The notes: generated from the letters alone by a model not told the origin. Positions 11,389 through 21,833 are shown, counted from the first letter of the stretch. The stretch is 64,000 bases of DNA from Pseudomonadota bacterium (GCA_021785405.1 JAJYFF010000001.1:1-64000), one strand, 5' to 3'. Numbers and translations: made by a program.

Positions 11389-13334
11389 GCGCCGCGCATC
11401 CTAGCGCGAACGCGCGCGCAGTCGTAGAGGGACCAGCCATTCCAGGCGTCTCTCGCCGTGTGCGAGATCGCATCGAACCCCAGGTGCTGATGCGCGATCA
11501 CGAACCCAAGCGACGGGTCGCGGCAGACGCGCTCCAGCAGGGGAATCGTCAGAGGCTTCGGCCACGGCTTCTTGGGGCGGGCGGCTTGGTGCAGCCTGGC
11601 CGCGCGGCGCTTGTCGAGCACCCGGTAGTCAGGGAACATCAAGGGCCGCAGCACCTTGGCGCGGCGCGCGATCTCGAGTGCCGTCTTGCGCGAGAACACG
11701 ACGCCGGCGGACTGATCGATCGACAGATAGCTCGGCCGGCGCAAGGTGAACCACGCGAATAGGGGGGAATCGCTCCCGTCGTCCACGAACACGTTGGCCG
11801 CGGGCGGAATCGCTCGTCGCCAGTTGCTGAACGGGTCCGGTCGTGGTGCGAGACTCGGAATCGCTGGTGAGTCGAATGCGAACGGGACCGTGACGACGAG
11901 CGCGGCGGCGAAGGCCACGGTCAGCGCGGCCGGCATCGCCAGGGTTCGCGTGCGTCGCAGCCACTGCGCGAGGCCGAGCAGGAGCAGCAAGGCCGGAACT
12001 TTGAGTCCGAGAATGTCGCTGAGGCGCTGCACCAATAACGAGCCGCGATTCCAATTGAAATTCGTGGCGAGATACATCCAGGAGTTACCCATCCCCCAGA
12101 TGAGTGCGAGCACGACGATCGCGATCGCACTCCAGCGAAAGTAGGCGTCCAGCGTCCGTCCCAGGCGCCCGCGCAGGCTCCAGAGCAGGAGCGCGCCCGC
12201 GAGCGCCGCTGTTCCGTCGATGGGCTCGAACGTCCACGCGAGCACCGCGATGATCGCGCAGACCGGGCCGACCGACTCGGCGCGCCAGCAACGGAGGAAC
12301 ACCCCGGGTAACAGGATCACGCCGGCGAGGGTCGTGACCCAGTCCCACCGCCAGGCCTGGCCTTGCAGCAGGATCGCAACCGGCCCCAGCGAGCTGGCGA
12401 TCGCGGCGACCGCAAGGCCCGACGCGCCAACCCATGTGGCCGCGATGCACAGCTTGCGGATCCGCGGGTCGTCGCCCAGCGTGAGCACCGCGAGGGCGAC
12501 GGTCAGGAACGGGCGTACGTTCAGATCCCAGTCGTGCGCATGCCAGAGGGCGAGAAACAGGAACTGCGAACGCTCGCGCACGACGTCGAGCCATGTCGGA
12601 TCGAGCACGGCGAACGGACCGGAGGTGACGTGCGCGGCAATCGCGCCGATCGAAATCAGCGCCGCCGCAGCGACCCCGCCGATTGCGCCGATCGCATTCC
12701 AGCGCGGACTCGTCCACAGCGCGAGGAGCAATAGCAGCCCCGGGAACGCCATCAACGGGTGCAGCAGCATCGCGATCAGAACGGCGCCGGCCGCAAGCCG
12801 GTGTCGCCGCGTGAGTGCGAGCGCGAGCGCGGTGACGACGAGTGCCTCGGCCGGCGAGCGCGCGGTCAGATAATCCTGTGCGTACGTAAAGATCCCGTAT
12901 GCGCCGTAGACGCCCGCCGTCAGGATCAGCAGCGCGACTGAGAACACCGCGAGTTCGCGACCGAGGAGCGCGCGCGCGGCGAACCATCCGGCGACGAGGA
13001 AGCCTGTCAGGCAGACGCCGAGCAGCAGTTCGCCCGCGACCTTCAGCCCCAGCGTACGAATGAACAACGCAAAGATCGGAGAGAAGATCGTGAAGCGATC
13101 TTGTGAGGTGTTGCTCAGGTAGATGTCCGCATGCAGCGCCGGACGGATGCGCGCGAACGCCTGGAAAGCGTAGATATGCGCGTCCTGCGTGATGCCGCCG
13201 TAGCGATGCGTCAGGGTCCAGAGCACCGCGAGCGCGGCCACACTGGCCGATCCCGTGAGCAGGTCGCGGGTACGGCGCCTTTCAGGCGATGGGTGTGCGG
13301 TTGCCGCCGACGGTCCCGGGTCGATCGCACTCAT
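11385..13334 (-). CDS. Large polytopic membrane protein, paralogue of 8927..10954
   Basis: Start MSAIDPGPS; many hydrophobic segments; ATGA overlap with gtrA-like gene. Confidence 0.8.
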   Translation of the reverse strand: MSAIDPGPSAATAHPSPERRRTRDLLTGSASVAALAVLWTLTHRYGGITQDAHIYAFQAFARIRPALHADIYLSNTSQDRFTIFSPIFALFIRTLGLKVAGELLLGVCLTGFLVAGWFAARALLGRELAVFSVALLILTAGVYGAYGIFTYAQDYLTARSPAEALVVTALALALTRRHRLAAGAVLIAMLLHPLMAFPGLLLLLALWTSPRWNAIGAIGGVAAAALISIGAIAAHVTSGPFAVLDPTWLDVVRERSQFLFLALWHAHDWDLNVRPFLTVALAVLTLGDDPRIRKLCIAATWVGASGLAVAAIASSLGPVAILLQGQAWRWDWVTTLAGVILLPGVFLRCWRAESVGPVCAIIAVLAWTFEPIDGTAALAGALLLWSLRGRLGRTLDAYFRWSAIAIVVLALIWGMGNSWMYLATNFNWNRGSLLVQRLSDILGLKVPALLLLLGLAQWLRRTRTLAMPAALTVAFAAALVVTVPFAFDSPAIPSLAPRPDPFSNWRRAIPPAANVFVDDGSDSPLFAWFTLRRPSYLSIDQSAGVVFSRKTALEIARRAKVLRPLMFPDYRVLDKRRAARLHQAARPKKPWPKPLTIPLLERVCRDPSLGFVIAHQHLGFDAISHTARDAWNGWSLYDCARVRARMRGA

Positions 13335-13383
13335 CCTCGTGTCCACCTTGCGTGCTTGCACCGATTCATCGAGCGCGCGAATT

Positions 13384-14589
13384 CTACGCGAACTTCGCGG
13401 TGCCGCCATCGGGGCGCTGCACGGCGATCCGGCGCAAGATCGCATCGTATTCGGCGGCGCACCGGGTCCTGGACCAGAGGCCTCGGGCGCGCTCGGCGCG
13501 GCGCGTTCGATCGGGCTCGCCGATGCTCTCGGTCAGCAACCGCTCGAGCGTGCGGATCCAGGGTTGGGCATCGTCGCGCTCCGGGATCGGGCAGTGCGCG
13601 ATCGATTCCGCGACTGGCGGGCAGGCGGCGGCGACTTCCGCCGTGCTCAAGACCGCGGTCCCGCGCACGAGCGCCTCCTGCACGACGAGCGGAAAGCCTT
13701 CGGCGTAGCTCGGTAACAGCAAGACGTCGGCAAGCTCGTAGAGTTCCCCAACGCGCTCCGAGGCGACGTATCCCAGCGTGCGAACGTTTGGCAGGGCCCA
13801 GACCTCCGGGTCGATCGGGCCCTGGCCCGCGATCAGGAAGGTGACCTGCGGCATCGCGCGGGCGACGCCGTGCACGATCTCGATGCCTTTCTTGCGAATC
13901 CGTCGTCCGACGAACAGGACGATCGGTCGGTCGTCGCGGACGCCCCACGCGGCACGCCAGCGGCCGCGTTCGCGATCGTCCACGCGGATCGTGTCGTCGA
14001 AATCCAGACCGTTCCAGACGGTCTGCAGTTTCGTGGCGTCGCGCACGATCGGACGCCAGTGCGCGCGCGTCGTCTCCGACACGCAGGTGACGGCGGCGGC
14101 CGTCGCGAACAGCCAGCGTCCGATCGTGCGCTCCCCGACGCCGTAGAGCGTCGCGAACGCACGACTCCCGGTGCGTACCGCGCCGGTGTGCTGGGTCAGG
14201 AGTAGCGGCACGCCACGCGAACGCGCGATCCGCGCAGCGGCGAGGCTGCCGAAGTAGGAGAAGTCGTGCACGTGCACGGCATCCGATTGCTCGATCGCAC
14301 GCGCGAGCGCCCGGAGCCCGGCCACGCTCCACAGCGGATACGGTAAGCCGGTCGACCGCTCGATTCCGTTCCAGTTGGGCACCGCGACCCTTTCCACGAC
14401 CGACGCGATCCGTTCGACGGGCGATTCGGAGTCCGAGGTCAAGGAGTCAGTGTGACTCGCGAACCACCGCACGGTGTGGCCGTGCCGCGTCGTCAGATCC
14501 TCGCACAGTCGCCCCGCGACGCGCTCGATCCCGCCGCCGTGTTCCGCGAAGTAGTGCGTCACGACGGTGAGTCGCAAGCGAGCGCTCAC
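13384..14589 (-). CDS. Glycosyltransferase family 4
   Basis: GTG start; THYFAEHGGGIERVAGRL N-terminus, VLFVGRRIRKKGIE, LLPSYAEGFPLVVQEAL. Confidence 0.88.
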   Translation of the reverse strand: MSARLRLTVVTHYFAEHGGGIERVAGRLCEDLTTRHGHTVRWFASHTDSLTSDSESPVERIASVVERVAVPNWNGIERSTGLPYPLWSVAGLRALARAIEQSDAVHVHDFSYFGSLAAARIARSRGVPLLLTQHTGAVRTGSRAFATLYGVGERTIGRWLFATAAAVTCVSETTRAHWRPIVRDATKLQTVWNGLDFDDTIRVDDRERGRWRAAWGVRDDRPIVLFVGRRIRKKGIEIVHGVARAMPQVTFLIAGQGPIDPEVWALPNVRTLGYVASERVGELYELADVLLLPSYAEGFPLVVQEALVRGTAVLSTAEVAAACPPVAESIAHCPIPERDDAQPWIRTLERLLTESIGEPDRTRRAERARGLWSRTRCAAEYDAILRRIAVQRPDGGTAKFA

Positions 14590-15005
14590 GAGGCCGTGCC
14601 GCGGTCGCGCCAGTCGATGCCGAAGGTCAGGCGTCGGTGCAGCAGGAAATTGATCGGCGCATTCAGCGCGGACAGCAGGATCGCGGCGACGAGATAATTG
14701 AAATGCGCCCATTCGACGAGCGCGGCGAGTGCGAGGCCGTTGCCGACCAGGCTCGCGAGGTTGATCGCGTAGTAGCGGACCAGTCCGCGCCGATTCGCGT
14801 CGCGGCCACCGAACGCATAGGCGCCGGCGGCGAGGTACGACGCCGCATTGATCGCGAGGAACGACGTCGCGTAGGCGACGAGATAGTTCCACCCGAGGAA
14901 GTGCACGAGCACGTACAACAGGACCCATCCCGAGACCGCCGCCGCGCCGCCGACGACCATGAACCGCAAGAACTGCTTGAGTCGTGCGCCACGCGCCGTG
15001 CTCAT
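14586..15005 (-). CDS. GtrA family membrane protein (second copy)
   Basis: 139 aa; KQFLRFMVVGGAAAVSGWVLLYVLVHFLGWNYLVAYATSF; overlaps neighbours by 4 nt on both sides. Confidence 0.85.
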   Translation of the reverse strand: MSTARGARLKQFLRFMVVGGAAAVSGWVLLYVLVHFLGWNYLVAYATSFLAINAASYLAAGAYAFGGRDANRRGLVRYYAINLASLVGNGLALAALVEWAHFNYLVAAILLSALNAPINFLLHRRLTFGIDWRDRGTAS

Positions 15006-15772
15006 CGCGCGCTCTCCGGCAACCGCGCCCGCGCGATCAACTGGAACCCGGACTTCGTGGGCCACAGATCGTCGAGATGCAGCGCGTACTTCGCGAGGCG
15101 GGCGGCGATGCGGCCGACGCGCGAGTCGCCCGCATGCGCGGCGTTGCTCGGTCCGACGCGATTGAGCAACGCGTTGTAGAGCCGCCCGATCGGTCCTCCC
15201 CAGGTCAAGAGTTCGTCGACGCGCAGACCCGCCGCGGCGAGCAACCCGCGGAATTCCTCGGCGTCGAATCGGCGCAGGTGCCCGGCGGCTTCGTCCTGAA
15301 CCGACCAATGCGCCATGCCGGCCGGAACGGAGAACAGCAACGTCGCGCCGGGCTTCGCGAGCGTCGTGAGGGCCCGGACGACCGCGGCGGGATCCGGCAC
15401 GTGTTCCAGCACTTCGCTGCAGACGATCACGTCGAACGCGCGAGGCGGGAGCGTCGGCGCCACGGCGAGGATGTCGCCGACCAGGATTCGTCCGCGCAGC
15501 CTTTCGGGTGCATGGCGAGCCGCGGCCGGGGAGAACTCGATCCCTTGCAGATCCGCGGACGGCAGTCGCTGACCGATGCGCTCGAGGAGCGCACCCGGGC
15601 CGCAGCCGGCGTCGAGCACGCGGCATTCCGCCGGTAGCCCGCGGGGCAAGCGCGCGAGCAACAGCCGGTAGCGGGTATCCGTCAAGGGCCCGATCGATTG
15701 CAGCGGGAGCCAGTAGGTCTCCCAGTGCTCATCGAATTCCTTGCGTTGCGCGTCTGCTGAGCGATCGGTCAT
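15002..15772 (-). CDS. Class I SAM-dependent methyltransferase
   Basis: CRVLDAGCGPGALLERIG motif I, FDVIVCSEVLEHVPDP. Confidence 0.88.
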   Translation of the reverse strand: MTDRSADAQRKEFDEHWETYWLPLQSIGPLTDTRYRLLLARLPRGLPAECRVLDAGCGPGALLERIGQRLPSADLQGIEFSPAAARHAPERLRGRILVGDILAVAPTLPPRAFDVIVCSEVLEHVPDPAAVVRALTTLAKPGATLLFSVPAGMAHWSVQDEAAGHLRRFDAEEFRGLLAAAGLRVDELLTWGGPIGRLYNALLNRVGPSNAAHAGDSRVGRIAARLAKYALHLDDLWPTKSGFQLIARARLPESAR

Positions 15773-15837
15773 GACGGACTTCTGTCAGGTAGCGCGACGC
15801 ATCGCGTGCTCGAAAGCCGACGGGGCGGTGATGCGCA

Positions 15838-15862
15838 GATTCAAATTTTCAAATTATACGCG
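15838..15862 (-). promoter_or_regulatory. Candidate promoter region of the glycosylation operon (divergent intergenic)
   Basis: AT-rich patch in a GC-rich context; minus strand contains TATAAT (15858-15853); no clear -35. Confidence 0.35.
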
Positions 15863-15956
15863 TTCTATCCACTAAACGGCCGCCCGTCGCGATCGAGCGC
15901 GGTAACATGCGTACTCCAGTGGCCTCGCGGCTGCGAGCGATATTGGGTGTACGAGG

Positions 15957-17714
15957 ATGAATCCAACGGCGGGTGGACTCGGCGTGTCGGACCCCAAGCG
16001 TGCGGTGTACTGGCGCGATCGTTTGGTCGTGATGCTCGGGCTCGGTCTTTCGGGCGCCGTCCTCACGTATTTCCTGCTCGTGAACCGGTGGGGGTTCTCG
16101 ACCCTGGGCTTCACGCCGATCTTCGAGCGTTTATTGCTTCTATATGATGCGCATGCGGCGTGGTTTTGCACGGCAATCGCCATCATGGCTGCATTCGGTT
16201 CACGAGCTGCACCTTATCAGTCGATTGCGCGATTCATCGATCAGTACCTCGTGCGAACGCTGGCCGCTTTCGTCGTCGCGTTCGCGCTCGGCGCGGTGTT
16301 CGTCTACCACGATTACCCGCTCGCAATCGACGAATACGCGGCCGTTTTCCAGGCGAAGATCTTCGCGAGCGGCCATCTGGTCGGACACTTGCCGCCGTAC
16401 CTCGTCGACTGGCTGATCGCCCCCGGCTTCAACCGGGTGTTCTTGTTCGCCTCACCGATCACCGGCCGCGTCGTCGAGGCGTACTGGCCGGGGTTCGCGT
16501 TGCTGCTCGCGCCGTTCGAGCGACTGGGCGCGCCGTGGCTGTGCAATCCGTTGCTCGCGGGTGTGGGGCTGTATCTCATACACCGGATCACGCTCGAGAT
16601 CACTCGCGATCGGGTCGCCGCGGGCTTCGCGGTCCTGTTCTCGGTCGCCTCGGGTGCGTACGTCGCGAACGCGATCTCGTTCTACTCGATGCAGGCGCAC
16701 CTGACCGCGAACCTCTTGTACGCGTGGCTGTTGATGACGCCGACTCGCGGACGGGCGCTCGCGGCGGGATTCGTCGGATCCCTCGCGCTGATCCTGCACA
16801 ACCCGTTCCCGCACATGTTGTTCGCGCTGCCGTGGCTGATCGCGTTCCTCGTCGACCGCGACCGGCGCCGGGTTCTCCTGCCGTTGATCGCCGGCTATGT
16901 GCCGCTGTCGCTCGTCGGCGGGGTGGGCTGGCTCTGGGTGCGGGGGCGGATTGGTGCCGACATTCACCGTACCCATCTGGCGGGCGTCAAAGCGTTCTTC
17001 CGTTGGCCCGACGCGGTGATGTGGAATGCGCGGGCTGCCGGTCTCGCGAAGCTCTGGGTCTGGGCGGTGCCGTGCTTGCTGCTGTTCGCGGTGCTGGGAT
17101 TCGTGCGCTGGCGCCGCGACTGGCGCGTGCGCTTGCTGGCGTGGTCGGCCGTCACGACCTTCCTCGGTTACTTCTTCGTCGTGTTCGACCAGGGTCATGG
17201 CTGGGGGAATCGCTACTTCCATTCCGCGTGGGGCGTGCTGCCGATCCTCGCCGCGGGCGCGTTCGCCGGCGGTTCGGGACAGCGGGAAAAGCTCACGGCG
17301 TTCGCCGGCGCGGCGGCGGTGTTGAGTCTGCTGCTGCTCGTGCCCTATCAGCTCTACCAGATCGACGGCTTCATCGGGCGTCACCTCGCGCAGCTTCCCG
17401 CGCCGCGGCGCCCCGGGAACGACGTGATCTTCGTGAATCCTGACGGCGGCTTCTATATCGGCGACATGATCCAGAACGACCCCGAGCTCCGCGATCCGGA
17501 TCTGCGGATGTTCAGTTACGGTCCGCGACGCGATGCGGCGCTCGTCCGACGATTCTGGCCGCACGCGGTCGAGGTCGATTGGGGTCCGTACGGCGAGGAG
17601 TGGAACCTCGGTCCCGTCGATCGGCGGATCGTTCCACCGGGCGGGAGCTCGCCGCGATTCGTGTTTCCCGCTGCGCCGCCCGCACGGCCTGCGGGCGTCA
17701 CTCCGCCTCGATGA
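15957..17714 (+). CDS. Polytopic membrane protein, GT-C/PMT-like putative glycosyltransferase
   Basis: Multiple hydrophobic segments; acidic first-loop motif YHDYPLAIDEYAAVFQAKIF typical of GT-C enzymes; ends 17 bp into the convergent GT2 gene. Confidence 0.65.
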   Translation: MNPTAGGLGVSDPKRAVYWRDRLVVMLGLGLSGAVLTYFLLVNRWGFSTLGFTPIFERLLLLYDAHAAWFCTAIAIMAAFGSRAAPYQSIARFIDQYLVRTLAAFVVAFALGAVFVYHDYPLAIDEYAAVFQAKIFASGHLVGHLPPYLVDWLIAPGFNRVFLFASPITGRVVEAYWPGFALLLAPFERLGAPWLCNPLLAGVGLYLIHRITLEITRDRVAAGFAVLFSVASGAYVANAISFYSMQAHLTANLLYAWLLMTPTRGRALAAGFVGSLALILHNPFPHMLFALPWLIAFLVDRDRRRVLLPLIAGYVPLSLVGGVGWLWVRGRIGADIHRTHLAGVKAFFRWPDAVMWNARAAGLAKLWVWAVPCLLLFAVLGFVRWRRDWRVRLLAWSAVTTFLGYFFVVFDQGHGWGNRYFHSAWGVLPILAAGAFAGGSGQREKLTAFAGAAAVLSLLLLVPYQLYQIDGFIGRHLAQLPAPRRPGNDVIFVNPDGGFYIGDMIQNDPELRDPDLRMFSYGPRRDAALVRRFWPHAVEVDWGPYGEEWNLGPVDRRIVPPGGSSPRFVFPAAPPARPAGVTPPR

Positions 17715-18864
17715 AGCCGAGCAGGAAGCCGCCGAACAGGATCTGCGTGCCGATCGCGAGCGTCGTCACCGAGGGGATAGTGATCCGCATCATCTGGCTC
17801 GGAATCAGCGGGCCGAACGACTGCTCGCCCCAGCGCACCACCGCGTAGGCCGCGCCCGCGAGCCCGGCGAGCACCAGCGCGGCGCCGAGCGCGATCGAGC
17901 CCTCCAGCGACGCGAGGCGCAACAGCGTCTCCGGCAAGCCGTGGTCGACCCGCAGGTTCAGCTTGCGCGCGAGCGCTTCGGCGAACAGGCCGAAGAACGC
18001 GACCTGCACGCCGACGACCGCGGCGATCGCGAAATACAGCAAGCCGTTGATGTCGAGCGTGAACACGCCGGGGATCGGGATCGAGCGGAACGTGAGCACC
18101 GACGCGAGGACGAGTCCGATCCCCGTGAGCGCGAGGCCGGGGTACAGGAACAGCCAGCGCGGGCTGCGCAGCAGCATGAAGCGCAAGTGCCGCCAGCCGT
18201 CGCGCCAGGGCCGTAGGTGCGGTGGCCGGCCGCGACCGTCGGGGCTCAACGTGGTCGGTACCTCGGTGATCCGCAGTCCCGCGAGCGTCGCCTTCACGAC
18301 CATCTCGCTCGCGAACTCCATCCCTGAGGCACGCAGGTCCAGATCGAGGATCGCGCGTCGCTCGAAGCCGCGAATCCCGCAGTGGAAGTCGCCGACCGGC
18401 GCCGCGAACAGCCAGCGACCGACGAACGAGAGCACGGGATTGCCGAGATACCGATTCAGCGTCGGCATCGCGCCCGGGCGGATCCCGCCGGTGAATCGAT
18501 TGCCCATCACCAGCGCGTACCCATCGCGCAACCGGGCGACGAACGCCCCGAGATTCGTGAAGTCGTACGAGTCGTCGGCATCGCCCATGATCACGTAACG
18601 GCCGCGTGCCGCGTGGATCCCGCCGCTCAGCGCCGCACCATAGCCCTTGCGACCGACGGGCACGACGCGGGCGCCGGCCGCCACCGCGAGCTCGCGCGAA
18701 CCGTCGGTCGAGCCGTTGTCGGCGATCAGCACTTCGCCCGCGATCCCCGCGCGTTCGAGGTACGCGCGCGCCTTCGCGACGCAGCGCCCGACCGTCTGCG
18801 CCTCGTTGAGGCAGGGCATCAGCACGGTGAGCTCGAGGTCTTGGGTCTGGGGATCGTCGGTCAT
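17698..18864 (-). CDS. Glycosyltransferase family 2 (polyprenyl-phosphate glycosyltransferase type)
   Basis: TVLMPCLNEAQTVGRCVAKAR...IADNGSTDGSRELAVAAGARVV...GRYVIMGDADDSYDF plus C-terminal TM segments. Confidence 0.9.
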   Translation of the reverse strand: MTDDPQTQDLELTVLMPCLNEAQTVGRCVAKARAYLERAGIAGEVLIADNGSTDGSRELAVAAGARVVPVGRKGYGAALSGGIHAARGRYVIMGDADDSYDFTNLGAFVARLRDGYALVMGNRFTGGIRPGAMPTLNRYLGNPVLSFVGRWLFAAPVGDFHCGIRGFERRAILDLDLRASGMEFASEMVVKATLAGLRITEVPTTLSPDGRGRPPHLRPWRDGWRHLRFMLLRSPRWLFLYPGLALTGIGLVLASVLTFRSIPIPGVFTLDINGLLYFAIAAVVGVQVAFFGLFAEALARKLNLRVDHGLPETLLRLASLEGSIALGAALVLAGLAGAAYAVVRWGEQSFGPLIPSQMMRITIPSVTTLAIGTQILFGGFLLGFIEAE

Positions 18865-20183
18865 TCGATGCCGAGCTTCTTGATCCGGTAGCGCAACGCG
18901 CGGAAGGACATCCCGAGCAGCTTCGCCGCCGCGGTCTTGTTGTAGCGGGTCTGCTCGAGCGCCGCGAGGATCGCCTCGCGCTCGATGTCCTCGAGGTGAT
19001 CGCCGAGCGGGGCGGTGCCGGTCGTGGTCGCCGCCGCGCCGTTCGGGCGCAACTGGATGTCCTCGGCGCCGATCTCGCCCGAGGTCGACAAGGTGAGCGC
19101 GCGCTCGAGGATGTTCTCGAGCTCGCGCACGTTCCCCGGGAACGCGTACGTTTCGAGCGCTTGGCGCGCCGCGTCGGTGAGCTGCGGCGGCTCGATCTTC
19201 ATCCGCCGGCCGAGCCGCCGCAGGATCGCCTCGGCGAGTTCGAGTACGTCCTCGGGCCGCTCGCGCAAGCTCGGCACCCGCAGTTCGATCACGTTGACGC
19301 GGTAGAACAGGTCCTCGCGAAAGCGGCCTTCCGCGACCGCCTGCGCGAGGTTCTTGTGGGTCGCGGACAGGACCCGGACGTCGACCGGAACCTCGCGCGA
19401 TTCGCCGACCGGACGCACGGCCTTCTCCTGGATCACGCGCAGGAGCTTCACCTGCATGTGCAGCGGCAGGTCCGCGATCTCGTCGAGGAACAGCGTCCCG
19501 CCCTCGGCGGACGGTATGAGCCCCTGCTTGTCCGCGACCGCGCCGGTGAAGCTGCCGCGCTTGTGACCGAACAGCTCGCTCTCCATCAACTCGGCGGGTA
19601 TCGCGCCGCAGTTCACCGGGACGAACGGGCCGTCACGGCGCGGGCCGGAATCGTGGATCAGCTTCGCGACGAGTTCCTTGCCGGTGCCGGACTCGCCGTA
19701 GATGTGCACCGGCGCCTGACTGCGCGCGACGCGCGCGATCATCTCGCGCAGCGTCTGGATCGAGCGCGATGCCCCGAGGAGCCGCGGTCCGTAGACGCCG
19801 GTGTCGCCGTCCTCGCCCGAGAGCTTGAGCGCGCTGCCGACGAGCTTGCGCAGCACCGCGAGGTCGACGGGTTTCGACACGAAGTCGAATGCGCCGAGCT
19901 TCAGGGCCTTGACCGCGGTTTCCATGTTGCCGTGGGCGGTGATCACCGCGACCGGGACGCTCGGGGCCTGCGTCTGGATCCACTCGACGAGTTCGAGGCC
20001 GTCGCCGTCGGGCAGGCGCATGTCGGTCAGGCACAGCGCGAAGCGCTCCGCGGCGAGGAGCTTGCGCGCGGTGGCGAGGTTCGGCGCGCTGCGGGTCGCA
20101 AGGTTCATCCGCTGCAGCGTGATCGCGAGCAGCTCGCACAGGTCCGGCTCGTCGTCGACGATCAGGATCGGGAGTGAAGTCAT
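18861..20183 (-). CDS. pilR: NtrC-family response regulator PilR (sigma54 activator)
   Basis: Receiver (LIVDDEPDLC), AAA+ (GESGTGKELVAKLIH, ELFGHKRGSFTGA) and C-terminal HTH; adjacent to pilS. Confidence 0.92.
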   Translation of the reverse strand: MTSLPILIVDDEPDLCELLAITLQRMNLATRSAPNLATARKLLAAERFALCLTDMRLPDGDGLELVEWIQTQAPSVPVAVITAHGNMETAVKALKLGAFDFVSKPVDLAVLRKLVGSALKLSGEDGDTGVYGPRLLGASRSIQTLREMIARVARSQAPVHIYGESGTGKELVAKLIHDSGPRRDGPFVPVNCGAIPAELMESELFGHKRGSFTGAVADKQGLIPSAEGGTLFLDEIADLPLHMQVKLLRVIQEKAVRPVGESREVPVDVRVLSATHKNLAQAVAEGRFREDLFYRVNVIELRVPSLRERPEDVLELAEAILRRLGRRMKIEPPQLTDAARQALETYAFPGNVRELENILERALTLSTSGEIGAEDIQLRPNGAAATTTGTAPLGDHLEDIEREAILAALEQTRYNKTAAAKLLGMSFRALRYRIKKLGIE

Positions 20184-20213
20184 CGGTGCATTGTAGCCGG
20201 GCGCGTGCCGCCG

Positions 20214-21833
20214 CTACTCCTCCCAGCGTTGGGGATCGGCGAACACGATCCGGAACACGCTGCCGCCGCCCGAGCGCGCCTCGTACAGCAGCACCGCCCG
20301 GTTCAACTGGCTGAGTTCCCGGGCGATGAACAGGCCGAGCCCGGTGCCGCCCTGGCGGCCGGTGAAGAACGGCTCGAAGATCCGATCGACCGCTTGCGGG
20401 TCGATGCCGGGGCCGCGATCCGCGACCTCGAGGAACGGGCGGGCGTTCGGCGCGAGCCGGCCGTAGCGGAGCTCGACCTCCGCCACGCCGTACTTCAGCG
20501 CGTTGTCGCAGAGGTTCCAGACCACCTGGCGCAGGTGCCCCGGGTCGAAGCGCACCTCGAGCGTGGCGCCGTCGGTCGGGGGATCCGGCACGCCGACGCG
20601 CAGCGCGCCGGGCGCGACCTGCATCGTCTCGAGGAATTCGCGCAGGAAATCGTCGAGCCAGGCCGCGAGCGGCAGACGCTCCGGCTGGGTCGCCTCGCGG
20701 CGCGACAGCTGCAGCACGTTGTTGATGATCGTGCTGACCCGCTCCGCGTTGCTGCGGATGATCGTCGTCAAGCGCCGCTCCTCGGGACCGAGTTCGGCCG
20801 TTTCCGCGAGCAGCTGGCCGGCGTGGCTCATCGCGCCGACGGGGTTGCGGATCTCGTGCGCGATGCTCGCGGACAGCCGCCCGAGCGCTGCGAGCTTGCT
20901 CTGCTGCACACGCTCGGCCATCGCGCTGGTGTCCTCGAGGAACACCAGGGTCGGGCCGCCGGGTCCGCTGCCGAGCGGTGCGAAATGCGGCTGGACCATG
21001 CGCGCGCCGTCCGCGGCGACGAAGGTCGGCGGCGGCTCGCCGCCGAGCGCGTGCCGGCGCCAGGTGGCGAGCGCGTACAGCAGCCGCGGCGAGACCTCGC
21101 CGAGCAGCTCGTTCGGGCGCGCGCGCTCCTCGCCGAGGATCTGCGCGGCCGATTCGTTGATCAGGCGAATCCGGTCGTCGCCGTCGACGACCAGCAGGCT
21201 CTCGCGCAGGTGCTGCACGATGTACTGGGAGAGCTCCGCGAGGTTCGCCAGATCGATCTCCTTCTGCCGAACGAGATCCTCGCTCTCCTGCATCCGGTTC
21301 GCGACGAAGCTGGCGGCGGCGGCGACCAGGAACAGCACCGCGCCGAGCACCCCGGCGGTCGCGTACGCGGACGCGTCGGCGCGGCCGTTCAGTTGCTCGC
21401 CGATCGTCGAGCCGAGGAGCGCGATCGCGGCGATCGCCGCGAGGAACAGGCCGCGATTCATCGGCAGCAGGAACGCGAGCGCGCCGACCGGGACCAGGAA
21501 CAGCGACCCCAAGCCGCTGGTGACGCCGCCGCAGGCGTACAGGATCAGGATCAGCACCGCGAGGTCGACGCCCGCCTGCAGCACGAGCTGCGTCCGGGCG
21601 GTCGCGAGTCGCCGCCGGATCGCGAACACGTTCAGCACCCCGAACGCGAGGTAGGCGAGCGTCGCGCCGTAGAACACCGACGGCGAGACGACCGAGAGCG
21701 AGTGCAGCCCCGAAACCGTCACGACCGACAGGAGCGCCGCCGGCACGAGCACGCGATACAGATTCAGGAGCCCGAGGATCCGCCACGCGAACGCGGCACG
21801 GGGGCCGGAGTGCGGTTCGATCGCGTTCGCCAA
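20214..21833 (-). CDS. pilS: Sensor histidine kinase PilS
   Basis: N-terminal TM region, [24 protein letters not shown]-box, [34 protein letters not shown]; probable TTG start at 21833. Confidence 0.88.
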   Translation of the reverse strand: MANAIEPHSGPRAAFAWRILGLLNLYRVLVPAALLSVVTVSGLHSLSVVSPSVFYGATLAYLAFGVLNVFAIRRRLATARTQLVLQAGVDLAVLILILYACGGVTSGLGSLFLVPVGALAFLLPMNRGLFLAAIAAIALLGSTIGEQLNGRADASAYATAGVLGAVLFLVAAAASFVANRMQESEDLVRQKEIDLANLAELSQYIVQHLRESLLVVDGDDRIRLINESAAQILGEERARPNELLGEVSPRLLYALATWRRHALGGEPPPTFVAADGARMVQPHFAPLGSGPGGPTLVFLEDTSAMAERVQQSKLAALGRLSASIAHEIRNPVGAMSHAGQLLAETAELGPEERRLTTIIRSNAERVSTIINNVLQLSRREATQPERLPLAAWLDDFLREFLETMQVAPGALRVGVPDPPTDGATLEVRFDPGHLRQVVWNLCDNALKYGVAEVELRYGRLAPNARPFLEVADRGPGIDPQAVDRIFEPFFTGRQGGTGLGLFIARELSQLNRAVLLYEARSGGGSVFRIVFADPQRWEE

